A DNA stretch of 64,000 nucleotides from Metallyticus violacea (Eukaryota > Arthropoda > Insecta > Mantodea > Metallyticidae). A model generated the notes under the pieces. It had not been told where the DNA came from and did not search any database. It worked only from the letters and a program-made list of their open reading frames with translations. Below, piece by piece: positions 11,470 to 22,994 of this stretch. The stretch spans positions 7,066,001 through 7,130,000 of the forward strand of contig CM060831.1 in assembly GCA_030762175.1 (NCBI GenBank), read 5' to 3'. Position 1 is the stretch's first letter. Each line of letters begins with the position of its first letter. The translations under genes and the position numbers were made by a program.

Positions 11470-12060
11470 ATTTTCTAAATTGATATGGATATCTTTCTGT
11501 TCATTGTTCAAGTTCACTTGTTCTTTACTTTTGTTAAGTATTGGCCCAAATTCCCACTATCTTTCTCGACATTTTCATTACGTTTACATTTCTATCCATT
11601 CTTGAGCCATTTCTTATTAACAAACTCATTTCTCCACAACTCTATTCCTTTGCTCTTAAATAGTAAGTGGTTAATTCCACTACATTTTGGAATACTCTTT
11701 CTTAGACCTTTAACCTTTAACCTCCGCATTCCTGTCCTCATCCATGCAATACTTGCTTTCCCTTCTTTAATTGTGTCAATATATTTTTCCCTTCCCCATG
11801 CATTTTTCATTGGGATATAAAAAACTAAATATCTCTTTTCAACTACCTAACCAAACAAATGTTGAATTTCTATATCCTCAAATCTTCTTCTTGCAATTTT
11901 CCAAAATTAGTTAGTTATTTTATCGTTTGCTCCATATCTCATCTAATCCGTAGACAATTTATCTATTTATCCATCCATTATTTATTAAACTTTTCTCTTG
12001 ATATTCAAAGCATTGTTTTAACAAATTCGTTCTCTTTAAATTTAGAATTCTAAACCAATA
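11470..12060 (-). pseudogene. LINE ORF2 C-terminal fragment
   Basis: The minus strand reads WGREKYIDTIKEGKASIAWM, then RTGMRRLKVKG, and KGIELWRNEFVNKKWL, with a decayed stretch upstream (SLINNGWINRLNCLRIR). The arrangement of a GIAWLR-like block, a degenerate cysteine/histidine block and a LRNEFLxxKW block is the C-terminal tail of insect LINEs. It contains stops and frameshifts. The 111-codon plus-strand open frame at 11485 is its antisense shadow. Confidence 0.6.
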
Positions 12061-12062
12061 TT

Positions 12063-12560
12063 TCAGGAGCGCTTTTTAAATTTCGGTTTTCAGGTATATC
12101 TCCTTCCTAATGGTCATATTTACCTGATTTTTAGAAATTATTTTGCTTATTTTATTTAAATGGCAAGTGCAGATTGTGTTGTGAAAAAATAAATATTAGA
12201 GTGGTTTTAAAAGTTTGTGTTTCAATAAGCCCCTAACAAATACAGTTCTAATGGTTCGATTTCACTGATTCCCGCAATTTATTTTTCCTGTTTTATTGCA
12301 ATGGCATATAGCGAGTTTCGTTGAGAAACAACAAAAATTGCGTCCGCTAGAGCGATTTTTAAATTTTCGCTTCAATCCCCACTGATTAAATTTCGGTTTT
12401 CAGATACATCCTAGTCCTAATGGCTCGACTTCCCTGATCTTTCTGAAACTATTTTTCTTGTTTTATTTAAATGGTATATACCAACTTTCAAAAAAAAAAT
12501 ATTGGTACCGCTAGAGCAATTTGAAAAAATTTTTCTTTCAGTTAACATCCACCCCCAAAG
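12063..12560 (+). repeat. Satellite S array, locus 1 (about 3 units)
   Basis: Three to four imperfect tandem units, spaced about 140-170 bp, share the order TCCTAATGG, TTCGATTTCCCTGA, TTTTATTTAAATGG, GAGTTTCGTTGAGAAA, CCGCTAGAGCGATTTT and AATTTCGGTTTTCAG. The same unit recurs in a longer array at 48.59-49.51 kb. Units diverge by point changes and small deletions. It lies directly beside a LINE fragment. No protein-coding pattern was found. Confidence 0.75.
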
Positions 12561-12564
12561 GCCG

Positions 12565-14578
12565 AGTCCCCCCCGCCCCACCCACGCTAAAAGGCATTTG
12601 CAATTCGCTAAATGAATACACTTCTTTTGCAGTTTTCGATTTAAAATGTTTTGCTTATGCTATGTACATGAATACAGTAATTGACAATATTTATTTAAAC
12701 AGCTATTTCTAAACCTTGTGACCTAGTATTCCTCCTCCGTATTGTTTTTTCACAGACACATCTTCCTTATTTTCTTTCAGCACCTTCCAAATGAGAGAAT
12801 TTGCAGACTTGGAATGACCGTTTAACCGTGCTAGTGCCAAGGCGATTATCAGTGACAGATGTCAGTGACATAATCAATTATTCAAGCGTGGTAGAATACA
12901 TTATTATTAGAATTAGTAATAAAGCTCTGGGAAATACAGAACAGTAAACAGAAGCAAGACGTCATGCCCAGAACCCATCAAATAATACGGGCTACGAAAG
13001 GTGTCATTTGCACTGTTATATATAATTAAAGTTAATGCTCTACAAGTTTAACTAATAGAACGTTACAAGCAACACTTGAACAGCGAAAAGCTATACAAAC
13101 AAACGCTATCTATGGGATATGCATTTGGAAAAATTTACTTGTGTAACAGTTTTTAACAGAATGAAGCACATAAAATCAGAATCGCTGATGTACACCTTGG
13201 AAAAGGCTTACATGGGGTAACACCGTCCGTGGAAATAAATTTTGGGTGCAAGCAACGTTAGGATTTGCAATAACTTTCAACATTTGGTTGTTTGTGTACA
13301 AATTACTAATAAAGCAATGTTTGATATTTTAAATTGTAATAAATAAAAAATTAATTAGTACATGTATAAACTGTTTGTACTCATAATATTTTGGTATGCG
13401 ACGCGGAAGAGCTACTTCTTTGTATTTACTAAAAGCGGCTCCTGGTCCAAATATGTTGGCCACATACGCTTTTATGTTACGCCAGAACGTGCCGAGAACG
13501 AATCACATCTCTGAAAACGGGAGAGAGTGATGAGAAAAAATTCATGAAGTTATCGGCATATCACAGCGTGGGGTGAGCCTGTCATTAAATACCAGCTACA
13601 ATTTCAGTAGATTTTTGCTTGAATTTTAAAACTTGTACATAGCAGAATAAAACCACAGATTTTCAGATCGAGCATTCGTTTGCCGCGCGGAACGAGGAAC
13701 AGGGTCACCATAGATGGAGACCTCAGTACAGTACTTCTTGCCTGAGACAAAAAGATCATGACGTTTGTGCCACATGATCGAGGCAAGGAAAGTTTATTAC
13801 TTACAGCAAGATCTCCGTTTAAAAGCCATTAACGTTGGATCAGCGAAACTGGAAAAATTAGTAAGGAGCAAAAGATGCCTCACATCATTATTCTTTCTTT
13901 GAAGTACAACACTTCCAAAATATAACCTTACCGCTAGTATGGGGTTTTGAGTCTTGGCAGTAGACATGTCACAGTTGGACGCATCTATACTCCGACATAA
14001 CCATTTTGGTGGAACCACGCCTTTTATGAAAAGAACACAAGCTGAGGGACGACTAACCCTTTAGTCATTGATGAAAGAAACCATTTACAATAACGCACAC
14101 ATGCTACGGATTGTTGTAGACAATGCATATGTGTACACTTGTAAGGTTTGAGTTTTAACAATTTTGATGCTCTGTGTGCAGAAGACACTAAGATTCAAAC
14201 TAGTGCAAATTTCGTAGTGATTTTGTTGGCGAACGTTCAATATGTGCACCAATTTATTGTAATTTGTCTTCTGTTAAAGCCACAGGTATTCGCGTGTGTT
14301 TCGTGTTTTGCACTGAACCAGTAGTATTAATTTATTCATAAGATCGTGAATTGCAGTTTTAGAAGGGTCCGTCCTAAGGAACGCGATGTGATACTTCATA
14401 TTTATAACATTTACATACAAAATACATTGCTCTAAATTCTTCGCGAGTGAATGTTCTCGGAAGTTCAAGGACAGTAGGCAGGCTGGTGGCAGTGAGTGGG
14501 GAGGGATGCCTGCCTTAGCCGAGATGCATAACCCGAGCGAGTGGTAATATCAGATTCTGGAGGCTCTTTTAGCTCCTG
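12565..14578. other. Unassigned DNA, 2 kb
   Basis: No gene, RNA or repeat recognised. Open frames of 60-73 codons near 13.6-14.0 kb have no known motif. Confidence 0.45.
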
Positions 14579-14620
14579 GTTTGATTTGGTTTATTTATGG
14601 ACGTTCTTTGACATCTTGGG
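14579..14620 (-). mobile_element. SINE A 3'-end scrap
   Basis: TTTATTTATGGACGTTCTTT followed by GACATCTT matches the reversed 3' tail of SINE A. Only this ~40-bp tail is present, so it is a heavily 5'-truncated insertion or a deletion remnant. Confidence 0.6.
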
Positions 14621-14722
14621 GGGGGGCAATTGCCTCTCTGTACTAGCTAATACTTTCAGTCTAAGTACTTACGAGTAAAGTTCATTAAATAACAAGTATT
14701 TATTGAGTTCTGTAATTTATGA

Positions 14723-15660
14723 GGGCTTTTCAATAAAGAATTGTGGTACGTTTTTTACAGCCATAAATTATCGCGCTTAAGTTTAAATTTACAATATTTT
14801 GTTAGCTTAATGCATATACATCACACTACCAGGGGATCAGTTTTGTTTTTCCCTGGAGTGTTTTGCCTATGGGCGAGGTGCGCCAGTAGGCCGGCCAAGC
14901 GGGTCTCGGTGATATGCGGCAGGATAAAACAATAACACAAGCCAATTTAACAGGCTCATTACTTACAATATTATTATATGTGGTGTTGAAACAGTCCGCC
15001 TTCATTCTCCACACATTTCTTGCACCTCTAAAGGAGATTATTCATCACCCGCTGTAGTTCATTTTGAGAAATCCTGACGAATATTTTCTTTGAGTTCTCG
15101 TATGGCGTGCGGGTTCGCCTTGTACACGGCAATTTTAATTTACCCCAGAGATAATAATCTCAGGCTGTTAAATCGCGGGACCGAGGAGACCACAATTCCC
15201 TGCTGTTTTGCAGAAACACATTCTGAATTGCTCTCGTGGAATTGTTTGTAGTGTGAGCAGTGGCAGAGTCCTGTTAAAAAAATGCATGATCACGCTCCCT
15301 GTTGTCGGTCCTGGTGGTGTAGTGGTAACCATACTTGCCTCCTAAACCCAAGATCGCGGGTTCAAACCCGGCCAGGATCAACGGATTTTTTCAGGCGTAA
15401 AAATCCTAAGTATGGCTTCCTTCGGAAGGGAAATAAAGCCGTGGGTCCCATGTCGCACATTTGCGGCACGAAAAAGAACCTCAAGTCTGAAAAAAGAGGC
15501 CTCTGAGCAAAATTTGTCGGCCGTTTCACGCTCTGAATTGAATGGGACGCTGATGACCTGAGATGTTAAAGAGCATCCATAAATAAACAAATAAAAAACG
15601 CCCCCTGTCAGTTAATTTTTTGTTGGAACAGAATGAAGATTTGTTTATTTTTTATTTATT
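14723..15660 (-). pseudogene. Tc1/mariner-like element with LWG-type transposase, split by a SINE
   Basis: The minus strand shows the catalytic-core end FLQDSATAHTTNNSTRAIQN, then SPRSRDLTA-stop-DYYLWGKLKLP, TRTPYENSKKIFV, NELQRVMNNLL and KKCVENEGGLFQHHI. The block LTxxDYYLWG is the LWG version of the mariner SDYxLF motif and keeps the Asp. The left border begins with GGGCTTTTCAATAAAG, similar to M4-type termini. A SINE A copy sits inside it (15303-15598), flanked by CGCTCCCTGT and CGCCCCCTGT. One stop replaces a residue just before the Asp. Only the C-terminal half can be seen. Confidence 0.7.
15303..15598 (+). mobile_element. SINE A copy with target duplication
   Basis: Complete tRNA-Glu-like head (TCCTGGTGGTGTAGTGGTAA and GCGGGTTCAAACCCGGCCAG), full body and 3' module, ending TAAATAAACAAATAAAAAA. 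It is flanked by CGCTCCCTGT (15293-15302) and CGCCCCCTGT (15599-15608), a 10-bp target duplication with one mismatch. It inserted into an LWG-type mariner relic and is therefore younger than that element. Confidence 0.93.
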
Positions 15661-15693
15661 TTTATTTAGTTATTGGGATCATCTATTAACCAT

Positions 15694-16060
15694 GAATGCA
15701 TCTTGGATCTATCAGTGGAGCATAGAGTGGAAGCTTGCCCATTCCACTCTCTCCAAAATTATAAAGGCGCAAAAGTCAGCAGGAAAGGAAATGGTCTGTG
15801 TTTTGGGCTGTCGAGATTATCGTGCAAGGGGACAAACCATCACTAACACATACTACAGCACTATTGTACAAGTTGCGAGGTGCTGTGAAAAAGAATCGCA
15901 GCGGTATGCTGTCTTGCAGCATCCGTCTATTGATGACGTCATTAATGAAGTAGAAACGCAATCTGCAGACTTCTACAATAACTGTATTCGGAGGGTCAGG
16001 AAATGCTGGAGAAAATGAGTAAAACTGCATGGTGACTATGTAGAGAAAAGCTAACAACTA
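15694..16060 (+). pseudogene. Internally deleted mariner transposase fragment
   Basis: The plus strand gives SWIYQWSIEWKLAHSTLSKI, IKAQKSAGKEMVCVLGC, GQTITNTYYSTIVQ, then abruptly DDVINEVETQSADFYNNCIR, RVRKCWRK-stop, and GDYVEK after the stop. The first part matches the segment of mariner transposases between the first and second catalytic Asp (SAGKVM.T.FWD, G.TI....Y). The last part matches the extreme C-terminus ending GDYVEK. The second and third catalytic aspartates lie in the missing middle, so there is an internal deletion at about residue 60 of this reading. Confidence 0.65.
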
Positions 16061-16064
16061 AAAA

Positions 16065-18094
16065 CCAAAACAAACTTTCTGTCAATTTTTTTTTTTTTTG
16101 AAATGTGATAATTACATTTTTTGCAATTATCCCTCGTGTATTTTGATGCTTCGTGTATTAAAAAATAATTTTAGGAAATGTTATTTCTGTTTTTTAAACA
16201 TCTTTTTCAATTGGAGATGGAATGTCCGACATATTTGACTATAGTTACGTTTGTAAGAAGGACAAGCAACTTTTAAAACATCGCTGCCTTTGATTTTCAT
16301 TAGTTGCCTTTGTCTTTGTCCTTCATGTGGTTTCTTACTTATATAGTCATAATAAAAGTCACCAATATGCTTAAAAAAGAAATAGTAGAAAATGAAACGT
16401 CAAGGGCACGTGCTTCTCTTTGGCCACCTTTCCTTGATGCTAAAGCTTTCACTATTATAAATCAGGCAGTGTTTGCAACAAACTTTATGTGTGAAAGCTT
16501 GCAGACTATAACGGTCGTTCCTGAATACCAAAACGTACGCTATCGTTTTGGGTTGGAGGAAACTTCTCGAACGGAACAACAACGGGGGCGGCGAAACAGA
16601 AAATAGACGCTGCCTCGTTAGCGGAATTGAATGCGGTTAACAAATGGAACTTCTTTGTTGGAAGAAATTTTACTGCGGCTGGGGTAACAATGGGGCGTGA
16701 TTTGGGAGAGGCGCAGGTGCAGCATGGCGTCACTACACGCAGACTCGTGTTGGAGTCCCAGAAGAGTTGAGGAGAGATGGTTTTAACCACCTTACTCGAA
16801 GAGCGTGCGGAAAATAACAATATCAACTGTCTTATCTTTAACATGTAGGGATATCTCAATCACACCACAAATTGTTTACCAGCTTGCTTCAATATATGTA
16901 TCAATAATTAATTGAAGAAGGACCTAAGAAGATGAACAAACTGAAGATGTCATTATTTGTTAAATCTGCCATGCTTCATTACACCTGTAAAGTTAGTAAA
17001 CACTGATCATTATGAACAGATAATGCAACATTATAACGAATGGACATAGCAAATCATATAAATATACAAGGCGTCCATTTCTGAGCCAACTTGTAAACAT
17101 GAACAACAATTTCGAAGTAGAAAATAGATAGGAGCATTTAAGCTAATATGCAATCATTTTTGGTATTTGCAGTCTTGCCAACTTTTCCGGATTCTCCGCA
17201 GTTATTGCAGATTTCATCCACATAGTTATCACAAGTAATGTCACAAGAGGGTGTTAGATTGCTGGTAAAATCACGAACGTAGTGAGTGGAAAACTCGAGT
17301 GATATTTATTAGGACGATTCCACGAATAAAATAAGAATTTAAACATTACTCCCTTAAACCTGGCTTACAAAATAGTAATATTTTTATTAAGAATTCTTAA
17401 CTTCTCAAGTCATCTAGCAACAGATGAATGCCGATTGTCAATGCCAATAGAGAAGAACCAAATACGGGTTCTATTCATAAACAGAATAAGAATAAAAGTA
17501 ATACATATTTGAAATTGGTTCACAGAATATTAAATGTATATAATGTTTGAATAGCTACCTATTCACAAATTGTGAGACTGAAATAGACGAAAGTCGACTA
17601 TTACAATGAGAAAAACAAAACAGATATAACATTTCATCATTCTGAACAACGTGTTTATTAAAATTTAAGGTTGCTTAGGATGATATTGTTACATAATTTA
17701 AAAAAGTATTTCAGACTGTTTGGCTGAATAGGCAAAAACCATTGTTTTAGTGAATATACATTAAGTTAGTTAAATATACAGTTACTAAAAACACAGGTGT
17801 CTTCTTTGAATAAAATGACTGCAAAAACTGGATACAAAGGACATTTAGGAATTAGTAGATGAATATGTGGAAGCAGAGTTCCGCACTTTATTTAGTGTTG
17901 CCGAGTTATGTTCTTAGGAATCATAGTGGGGGATTAGAGTTGGCTACACTGACCAGAACCGTAGCAAAGAGATGTGATAAAACTTAATAATTTCACTGCG
18001 ATATCGAGCTGTGATTGGTCAAAATTCAAACTTTTGTATCAATGAATTGGTCGATTTTATGATGACACCACAAGTTAAATAATCATCAGTTATT
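16065..18094. other. Unassigned DNA, 2 kb
   Basis: Includes a T-run at about 16085-16100 and a somewhat GC-richer stretch at 16.54-16.76 kb whose open frames (100 codons plus, 117 minus) match nothing I know. The rest is AT-rich with no recognised feature. Confidence 0.45.
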
Positions 18095-18099
18095 CCCAT

Positions 18100-18371
18100 G
18101 TATTTTTTGTATAATTTTTAACGCCCGTTTTAACCACAAGGATGGACACTGATGATGTATAATGAAATGAAACTTGGGAAAGGATTTTTTTTAAAGGAAG
18201 GGAACATTCCAGGTCTAAGTTTAGGGTACCTCCCCGGCATTTCCCATTTATGAGAATTGAGGAAAACCTGGAAAAATCCTCAGTTAGGGAGGACGGTCCT
18301 GATGGGATTCGAACACCAGACCTCACGCTCACTAATCCGCGCCTTAACGACCTCGGCCACCCGTGGCGGTG
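18100..18371 (-). mobile_element. SINE B copy
   Basis: On the minus strand the tRNA-like head is CCGCCACGGGTGGCCGAGGT, then GTTAAGGCGCGGATTAGTG and the B-box GTTCGAATCCCATC. The body is CCTCAGTCCTCATAAATGGC-like, with CCTAAACTTAGACCTGG, and the element ends near AACGGGCGTTAAAAATT. No clear target duplication was seen. Confidence 0.88.
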
Positions 18372-18819
18372 GTATTATTCCTATCATCACCATATTATTA
18401 CTTCGCCATACTCAACAAAACATATCAGACCTAATATTATTAACTTTCTTTGTGAAAATAATAAATGACTTAACTAATTTATTACTGGTCCCCAATAACC
18501 GCGCAAGTCTTTGCCCCGTGTTGTTGCCAGCAGTATTACCAATAAATATGAATTAAAATTGGAACAAATGTAACAAAATTTTCCCATTTTATTCCTGCAG
18601 ACATTTTGTAATTCCTAAATGAATTCCAGAGAGATAAAATGTACATAAAACCAAATTGCATAAATTGATTATTTTAGAATCATTTTGTATGATCGAAGTA
18701 ATAGCAATTCAATTGAATTTCTCTGTCCTCAGCCATAACTTAATTATTATAATGCTGTGCAAATACTTTAACATATTGTGATATGTAATATCTAAATATA
18801 TAGTAGTTTGAAAATCTGC

Positions 18820-18925
18820 GGGGTAGTGCATGCAAGATACACAATTTGGGAGTATTTCTAGAGAAGACCCGACGAAGAAGGATAATGGCTATTGTGAAGA
18901 GGGGGGGGGGAAGAGTTGGAGAAGG
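18820..18925 (+). mobile_element. LINE 3'-region scrap
   Basis: GATACACAATTTGGGAGTAT, then AGAGAAGACCCGACGAAGAA and GGCTATTGTGAAGAGG match the C-terminal/3' region of the LINE at 33.6-34.4 kb (GATACTCACACAATTTGGGA). A run of G follows, then a SINE A in the opposite orientation. Confidence 0.65.
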
Positions 18926-18926
18926 T

Positions 18927-19095
18927 TTTTTTTTTGATTGATTAATTCATGGACGCTCTTTAACATCTCAGGTCCAATAAATTTTGCTCAGATGCCTCTT
19001 CTTTCTAAGGTTCTTTATCGTGCCATAAATGTACGACACGAGACCCACGACTTTACTTCCGTTCCGATGGAAGACATACTTAGGAATTTTACATG
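18927..19095 (-). mobile_element. SINE A copy, head missing
   Basis: The T-rich left side is the A-tail, followed by reversed 3' module and body (GGACGCTCTTTAACATCTCA, GCTCAGATGCCTCTTCTTTC, CATACTTAGGAATTTTAC). Similarity stops before the tRNA head, and ~25 bp are deleted in the ACGCTGATGACC module. Confidence 0.8.
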
Positions 19096-19099
19096 TCTT

Positions 19100-19865
19100 G
19101 AGATTTTAAATTTTATTCGCATTTTGAAAAATAATATGATGTTAAAAGTTAGTTTAACTTATCACAAAAATGTTTCAATGCCCTTCCTGTGGAATAGCGC
19201 CATTTCTCAAAAGGAACAAACTTTCTGAGCATTAAAATTAATTTGCACTATAATACCGAACATTAATATAAGTCAGGTAAATAACAATGAAGCAAATCGT
19301 TATATTAGACGCGTTCACCAGCCGGTTGTACGCCGAGCAAAACTTGCTTAGTGCAACGTTCCGCTAATGATGTGCTTTTTATAAAGGTCAGAGGAGTCTC
19401 TCATCTGTTGTCTCTCTTTGCAGTGATGATGCAAATGAAAAGCAAATTGTAGAATGAGCTACAGATCTTGATGAGAGCAACAAGAGGAAAATTCTTGCTC
19501 TTCCTTACATTTTCTGCCCTGCCAACTTCAGTGCTCAGCATTAATTTGTTCTCCCCCTCTCTGGCTCACTAATATTTATTTACCTATAACCATTAAATTA
19601 TCTGGCCGTTATGATAAAACGGTGGCATCCAAAATGACACAGATGCCATAGGACCATTAAACTTTTGCATACCTTTAAAGGGAGTATAAATGCCCTATCT
19701 CCAATGCAGAGTTAGAATGGGCCATTATCTAAAAAGTTGAATTTTTATGGTTATCTTATGAACACTTTTTAATGTTGCAACAAATAGTGAGAAGCTATAA
19801 TTTTTATATGTATAATAAAAAGTTGTTAAAATGTCAAGTTTTAATGTGTATAAACTTTAATATTT
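19100..19865. other. Unassigned DNA
   Basis: No recognised feature. Confidence 0.45.
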
Positions 19866-20960
19866 GTTCTAGCACAGCTAAGGCCCATTAGGCCTTCTCT
19901 TCCGCTCTACTAATCTAATAATAATTACACAAAGATTACAATCACAACAAATGACAGTAAAGTTGACAATACGCGTATAATGTAAAACATGAAATAGAGA
20001 AATAAAGGTATGCTAATACATAAATAAGGATAATAGAAATGAAAAATATTAACTTAAAAAGAAGAAAAATAAAAAGAACAATAATACAGCAAGCACGAAC
20101 AATGACAATTTATACATACATCAACCTACGTAAATCATGAAAGTGGAAATAAATATACGAACATAACATAAAACTAAAAAGTCTAACAATACTATGAAGG
20201 AGATAGGAACATTTCTGATGGTGATAACAATAATAGAATGAATAATTCTACAGCAGGATAAAACAGATACCTGTATTGCAACATAAGGAATCTAAATTTA
20301 AAATAATCCATTATTTCTAACAACATTAAACAACTTGTTAAGCAACACTGCTAAGTTTGGCAGTCTCTGACATCCCGTGGCAATACATTCCAGAGACGGG
20401 CAGTGGTTACTGTGAATGATGACAAGGAGAGTGATGTTCGGTGTAATGTAATAATGAGTACCTGCTGGGATTCAGAACCTGTGTTAAGATTATGAGAGGA
20501 AGGTAGATTTTGAAAACGAGTAGATAAGATGGAGAAGATATGTGGATTTCAAAGACAGTGTGAGATAATGAATATTTCTTAGGGGTTTCAGGCGTTACCA
20601 AGACAGCATATCGAGGGAGGGTGTTACATGATCGAACAGACGCACATCGCAGATGTAACGTATGTACATATTATGAACACGCTATAGGTTAGAGTTTAAG
20701 TCTGTGAGCTGAAAATCGCAGTAGTCAAAGTGAGACATCACCGGGGATGCACCAAGATCTTTTTAAGGCTCTGAGTAGGGACACGTTTATTCTGGTAAAG
20801 TGTGGATTAGAGAATTTACTTTCCTGCAGGTTTCAGAAATACGATTTTCCTAACAGAGATTGCTGTCTATAATAACTCCAAGGTTTTTCGTAGAGTCAGT
20901 GAGGGGAATTACAGTTTTATATTAATGAGAGGAATATTACCTATGTCTACTGTACTCTCA
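19866..20960 (-). pseudogene. LINE 3' region (same family as 21.8 and 29.1 kb)
   Basis: Shares with the copies at 21815 and 29130 the 3' untranslated landmark CCTTCTCTTCCGCTCTAC and the C-terminal coding remains (VFKIYLPLIILTQVLNPSRY, SLLHYTEHHSP; reversed TGGAATGTATTGCCACGGGA, encoding a degraded RLWNxLP-like motif). Further right, CAAAGTGAGACATC corresponds to the SHFD block. This is the tail of a CR1/Jockey-type retrotransposon with many stops; the upstream RT core is absent. Confidence 0.65.
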
Positions 20961-20964
20961 GCAA

Positions 20965-21814
20965 TCGCTGGTGTCCCTCGCCTGCGACTTTAAGAGATTA
21001 AGGTCTAGAGAACGCGTCCACGAATAAACTGAATCTAGATCTTAGTAATGTTAGTTATTGCGTCATGAATGTCGCTAGTTATAATGGAGTCTTTGGGTGG
21101 AAAAAGTGCATTTTTCGGCAACTGCAACTAAACATTCAAATTGAAAATAAACTCCCAATTGTAGAAGAAATAGAACTTTAGCAGACTTTAGACTGATAGC
21201 CCATCATCTCTTCTTTTTCTTATATTTCTTTATTTACTGAACATATATCCTCCCTACAGCAAATACTTGCAAAAAAATTGACTGATGTGTGAGTGAATGA
21301 TCGAGAATAGAATTAAAAAAAGTGTGAGATACACTTCTTTAAATAAATTCAATTAGAATTATCACAGTGCTTCAAAACATATATCAAATTAATTGGGAAG
21401 ATCAAAATATTCGTTGCTATCAAAATCTGAAAATATAAACAAGTCCTGAAAATAACAAATTTTACTCCCCTAAATGACCTTTATAGATACCTCATACTAA
21501 AGTTTAACATAAGACATTTAAACTATAAATTGCATTTTATAGCACTGATTGACATAAAATGTTTACAGCACTTCATGTTACCAACTTTTATTTAATAAGA
21601 ATATCTATTAATTATTACTTTTTTATGGCGGTTTCGCCATGAGACATCGGCGCAAAGAGTGATATTACATAATTTGTTCTAAAATAACCCTGGAACCAAG
21701 TCAGGCTGGAAGAAAATGAATAATAGTTAATACCATCATTCCACTTGCCTAAGTGAATATTATACATTTTTCCAACGCTAAAAGTAAATATTAATGCCTA
21801 TTTATTTTATTTGT
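20965..21814. other. Unassigned AT-rich DNA
   Basis: No recognised feature; could contain further decayed LINE sequence. Confidence 0.4.
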
Positions 21815-22990
21815 GCATTCATTCATTTTTTTATCCTGGCAAGAGTTAAGGCTGGGGTCTTCTCTTCCACTCTGCCAGGTGAAGAAAACAGCAAAAAATA
21901 CAGAGTACAATTTACATAGCTATATAAAATACAGAAAAAAACCAAATTACCAAATTAAAGACAAATGCTGCATATAGATATTACGTATTTTAATACAGTT
22001 GATAAAGATGTTATTAGAATTCCACTTGATCTTCAATAATTTTTCTCGAGTACAAAGGGGGAGGAAGGAAGAGGAGGAACAGAAAAAGAAGAAGAAGCGA
22101 AAGACTAACTGTTGTGATTTCTAAAGTTGAGATGACAGTTTAATCTAGTTTAAATTATTTTATTACCCGGCAATCTCTGACTTCAGGAGGAAGGGAGTTC
22201 CAGATTCTGAGAACTGACACGCTTTTTTTTTAGTAGTGTTTAACGCCCGTTTTTACTACTGAGGCACCACAGGCGGTGAACACTGATGATACATGAGATG
22301 AAATGATAAATTGGGAAAGGATATTTTTTTTAAAGGAAGGAAGCGTTCCAGGCCTAAGTTTAGGTACCTCCCCGGCATTTGCCAGTTATGAAGACTGAGG
22401 AAAACCTGGAAAAAAAACCAGTCAGGGAGGACGGTCCTGGCGGGATTCGAACCGCAGACCTCCCGCTCACGAGTCCGTGCCTAAACGACCTCGGCCACCC
22501 GTGGCGGTTGAACTGACACGCTGAATGAGGTAGAGTAGAAATGTGTTCGGTGACGAGAGATAGACAGTAAAGTCATATTCCGGGTTCGAGGTAGGGACAG
22601 GTATACGGAGCGAGTGGTGATATATTGAGGGGTAGGAGTACGGAGGATTTTGAACAGAAGTACAAGGGAATGGAGGTAGTGCAGGAGTGTCACACGATCA
22701 AATTTATGAATGTTTAAGACGAAAGGAATACAGGCATTATGAATGCGTTGTAATCTGTCGATCTGCCCAGTATTCAGGTTAGAGAGCAAGACATCACAAT
22801 AATCAAAGTGAGACATAACAAGTACTTGAATGAGATTCTTCTTGAGATTGAGAGAGCAAGGACTTGTCGCTAGCCCTTGTATAAAGTTATGATAGTGCCA
22901 AAATTGATGATTAGATTAATGGGAACTGGGAAGATCATATCAGAGACAATTTTAATCAGCTGAGATGAGATTTATAAACAGTGTACGAGA
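21815..22990 (-). pseudogene. LINE ORF2 C-terminus and 3' end, interrupted by SINE B
   Basis: The minus strand encodes MSHFDYCDVLLSNLNTGQID, RLQRIHNACIPFVLNIHKFD, RVTLLHYLHSLVLLFKIL and TPTPQYITTRSVYLSL at 22816-22560. This is the segment just after the reverse-transcriptase core in CR1/Jockey-type LINEs, usually S.FDYCD..L.....L.RLQR.QN.C.RF. A SINE B (22224-22509) splits the end of the ORF. Beyond it come the 3' end and the untranslated region with CTCTTCCACTCTGCCAGG. The core RT motif (FADD) is not present. One of the least decayed LINE pieces in the window. Confidence 0.8.
22224..22509 (-). mobile_element. SINE B copy with 13-bp target duplication
   Basis: A complete SINE B in reverse: T-tail at the left, reversed body with CCTAAGTTTAGGTACCTCCC, and the head CCGCCACGGGTGGCCGAGGT at the right. 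It is flanked on both sides by GAACTGACACGCT (22211-22223 and 22510-22522), a perfect 13-bp duplication. The insertion target is the C-terminal coding region of a LINE. Confidence 0.95.
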
Positions 22991-22994
22991 TACA

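Noticed and set aside
11485..11820. 111-codon plus-strand hydrophobic open frame
   Set aside because: Antisense to a LINE ORF tail (WGREKYI..., RNEFVNKKWL).
12063..12560. CRISPR-like array
   Set aside because: Units are long, AT-rich, diverged and lack unique spacers, and the DNA is clearly eukaryotic.
15303..15375. tRNA gene (Glu-like) at the SINE heads
   Set aside because: The same tRNA-like head repeats at about ten sites, always followed by the SINE body and often with target duplications, so these are SINE promoters and not tRNA genes.
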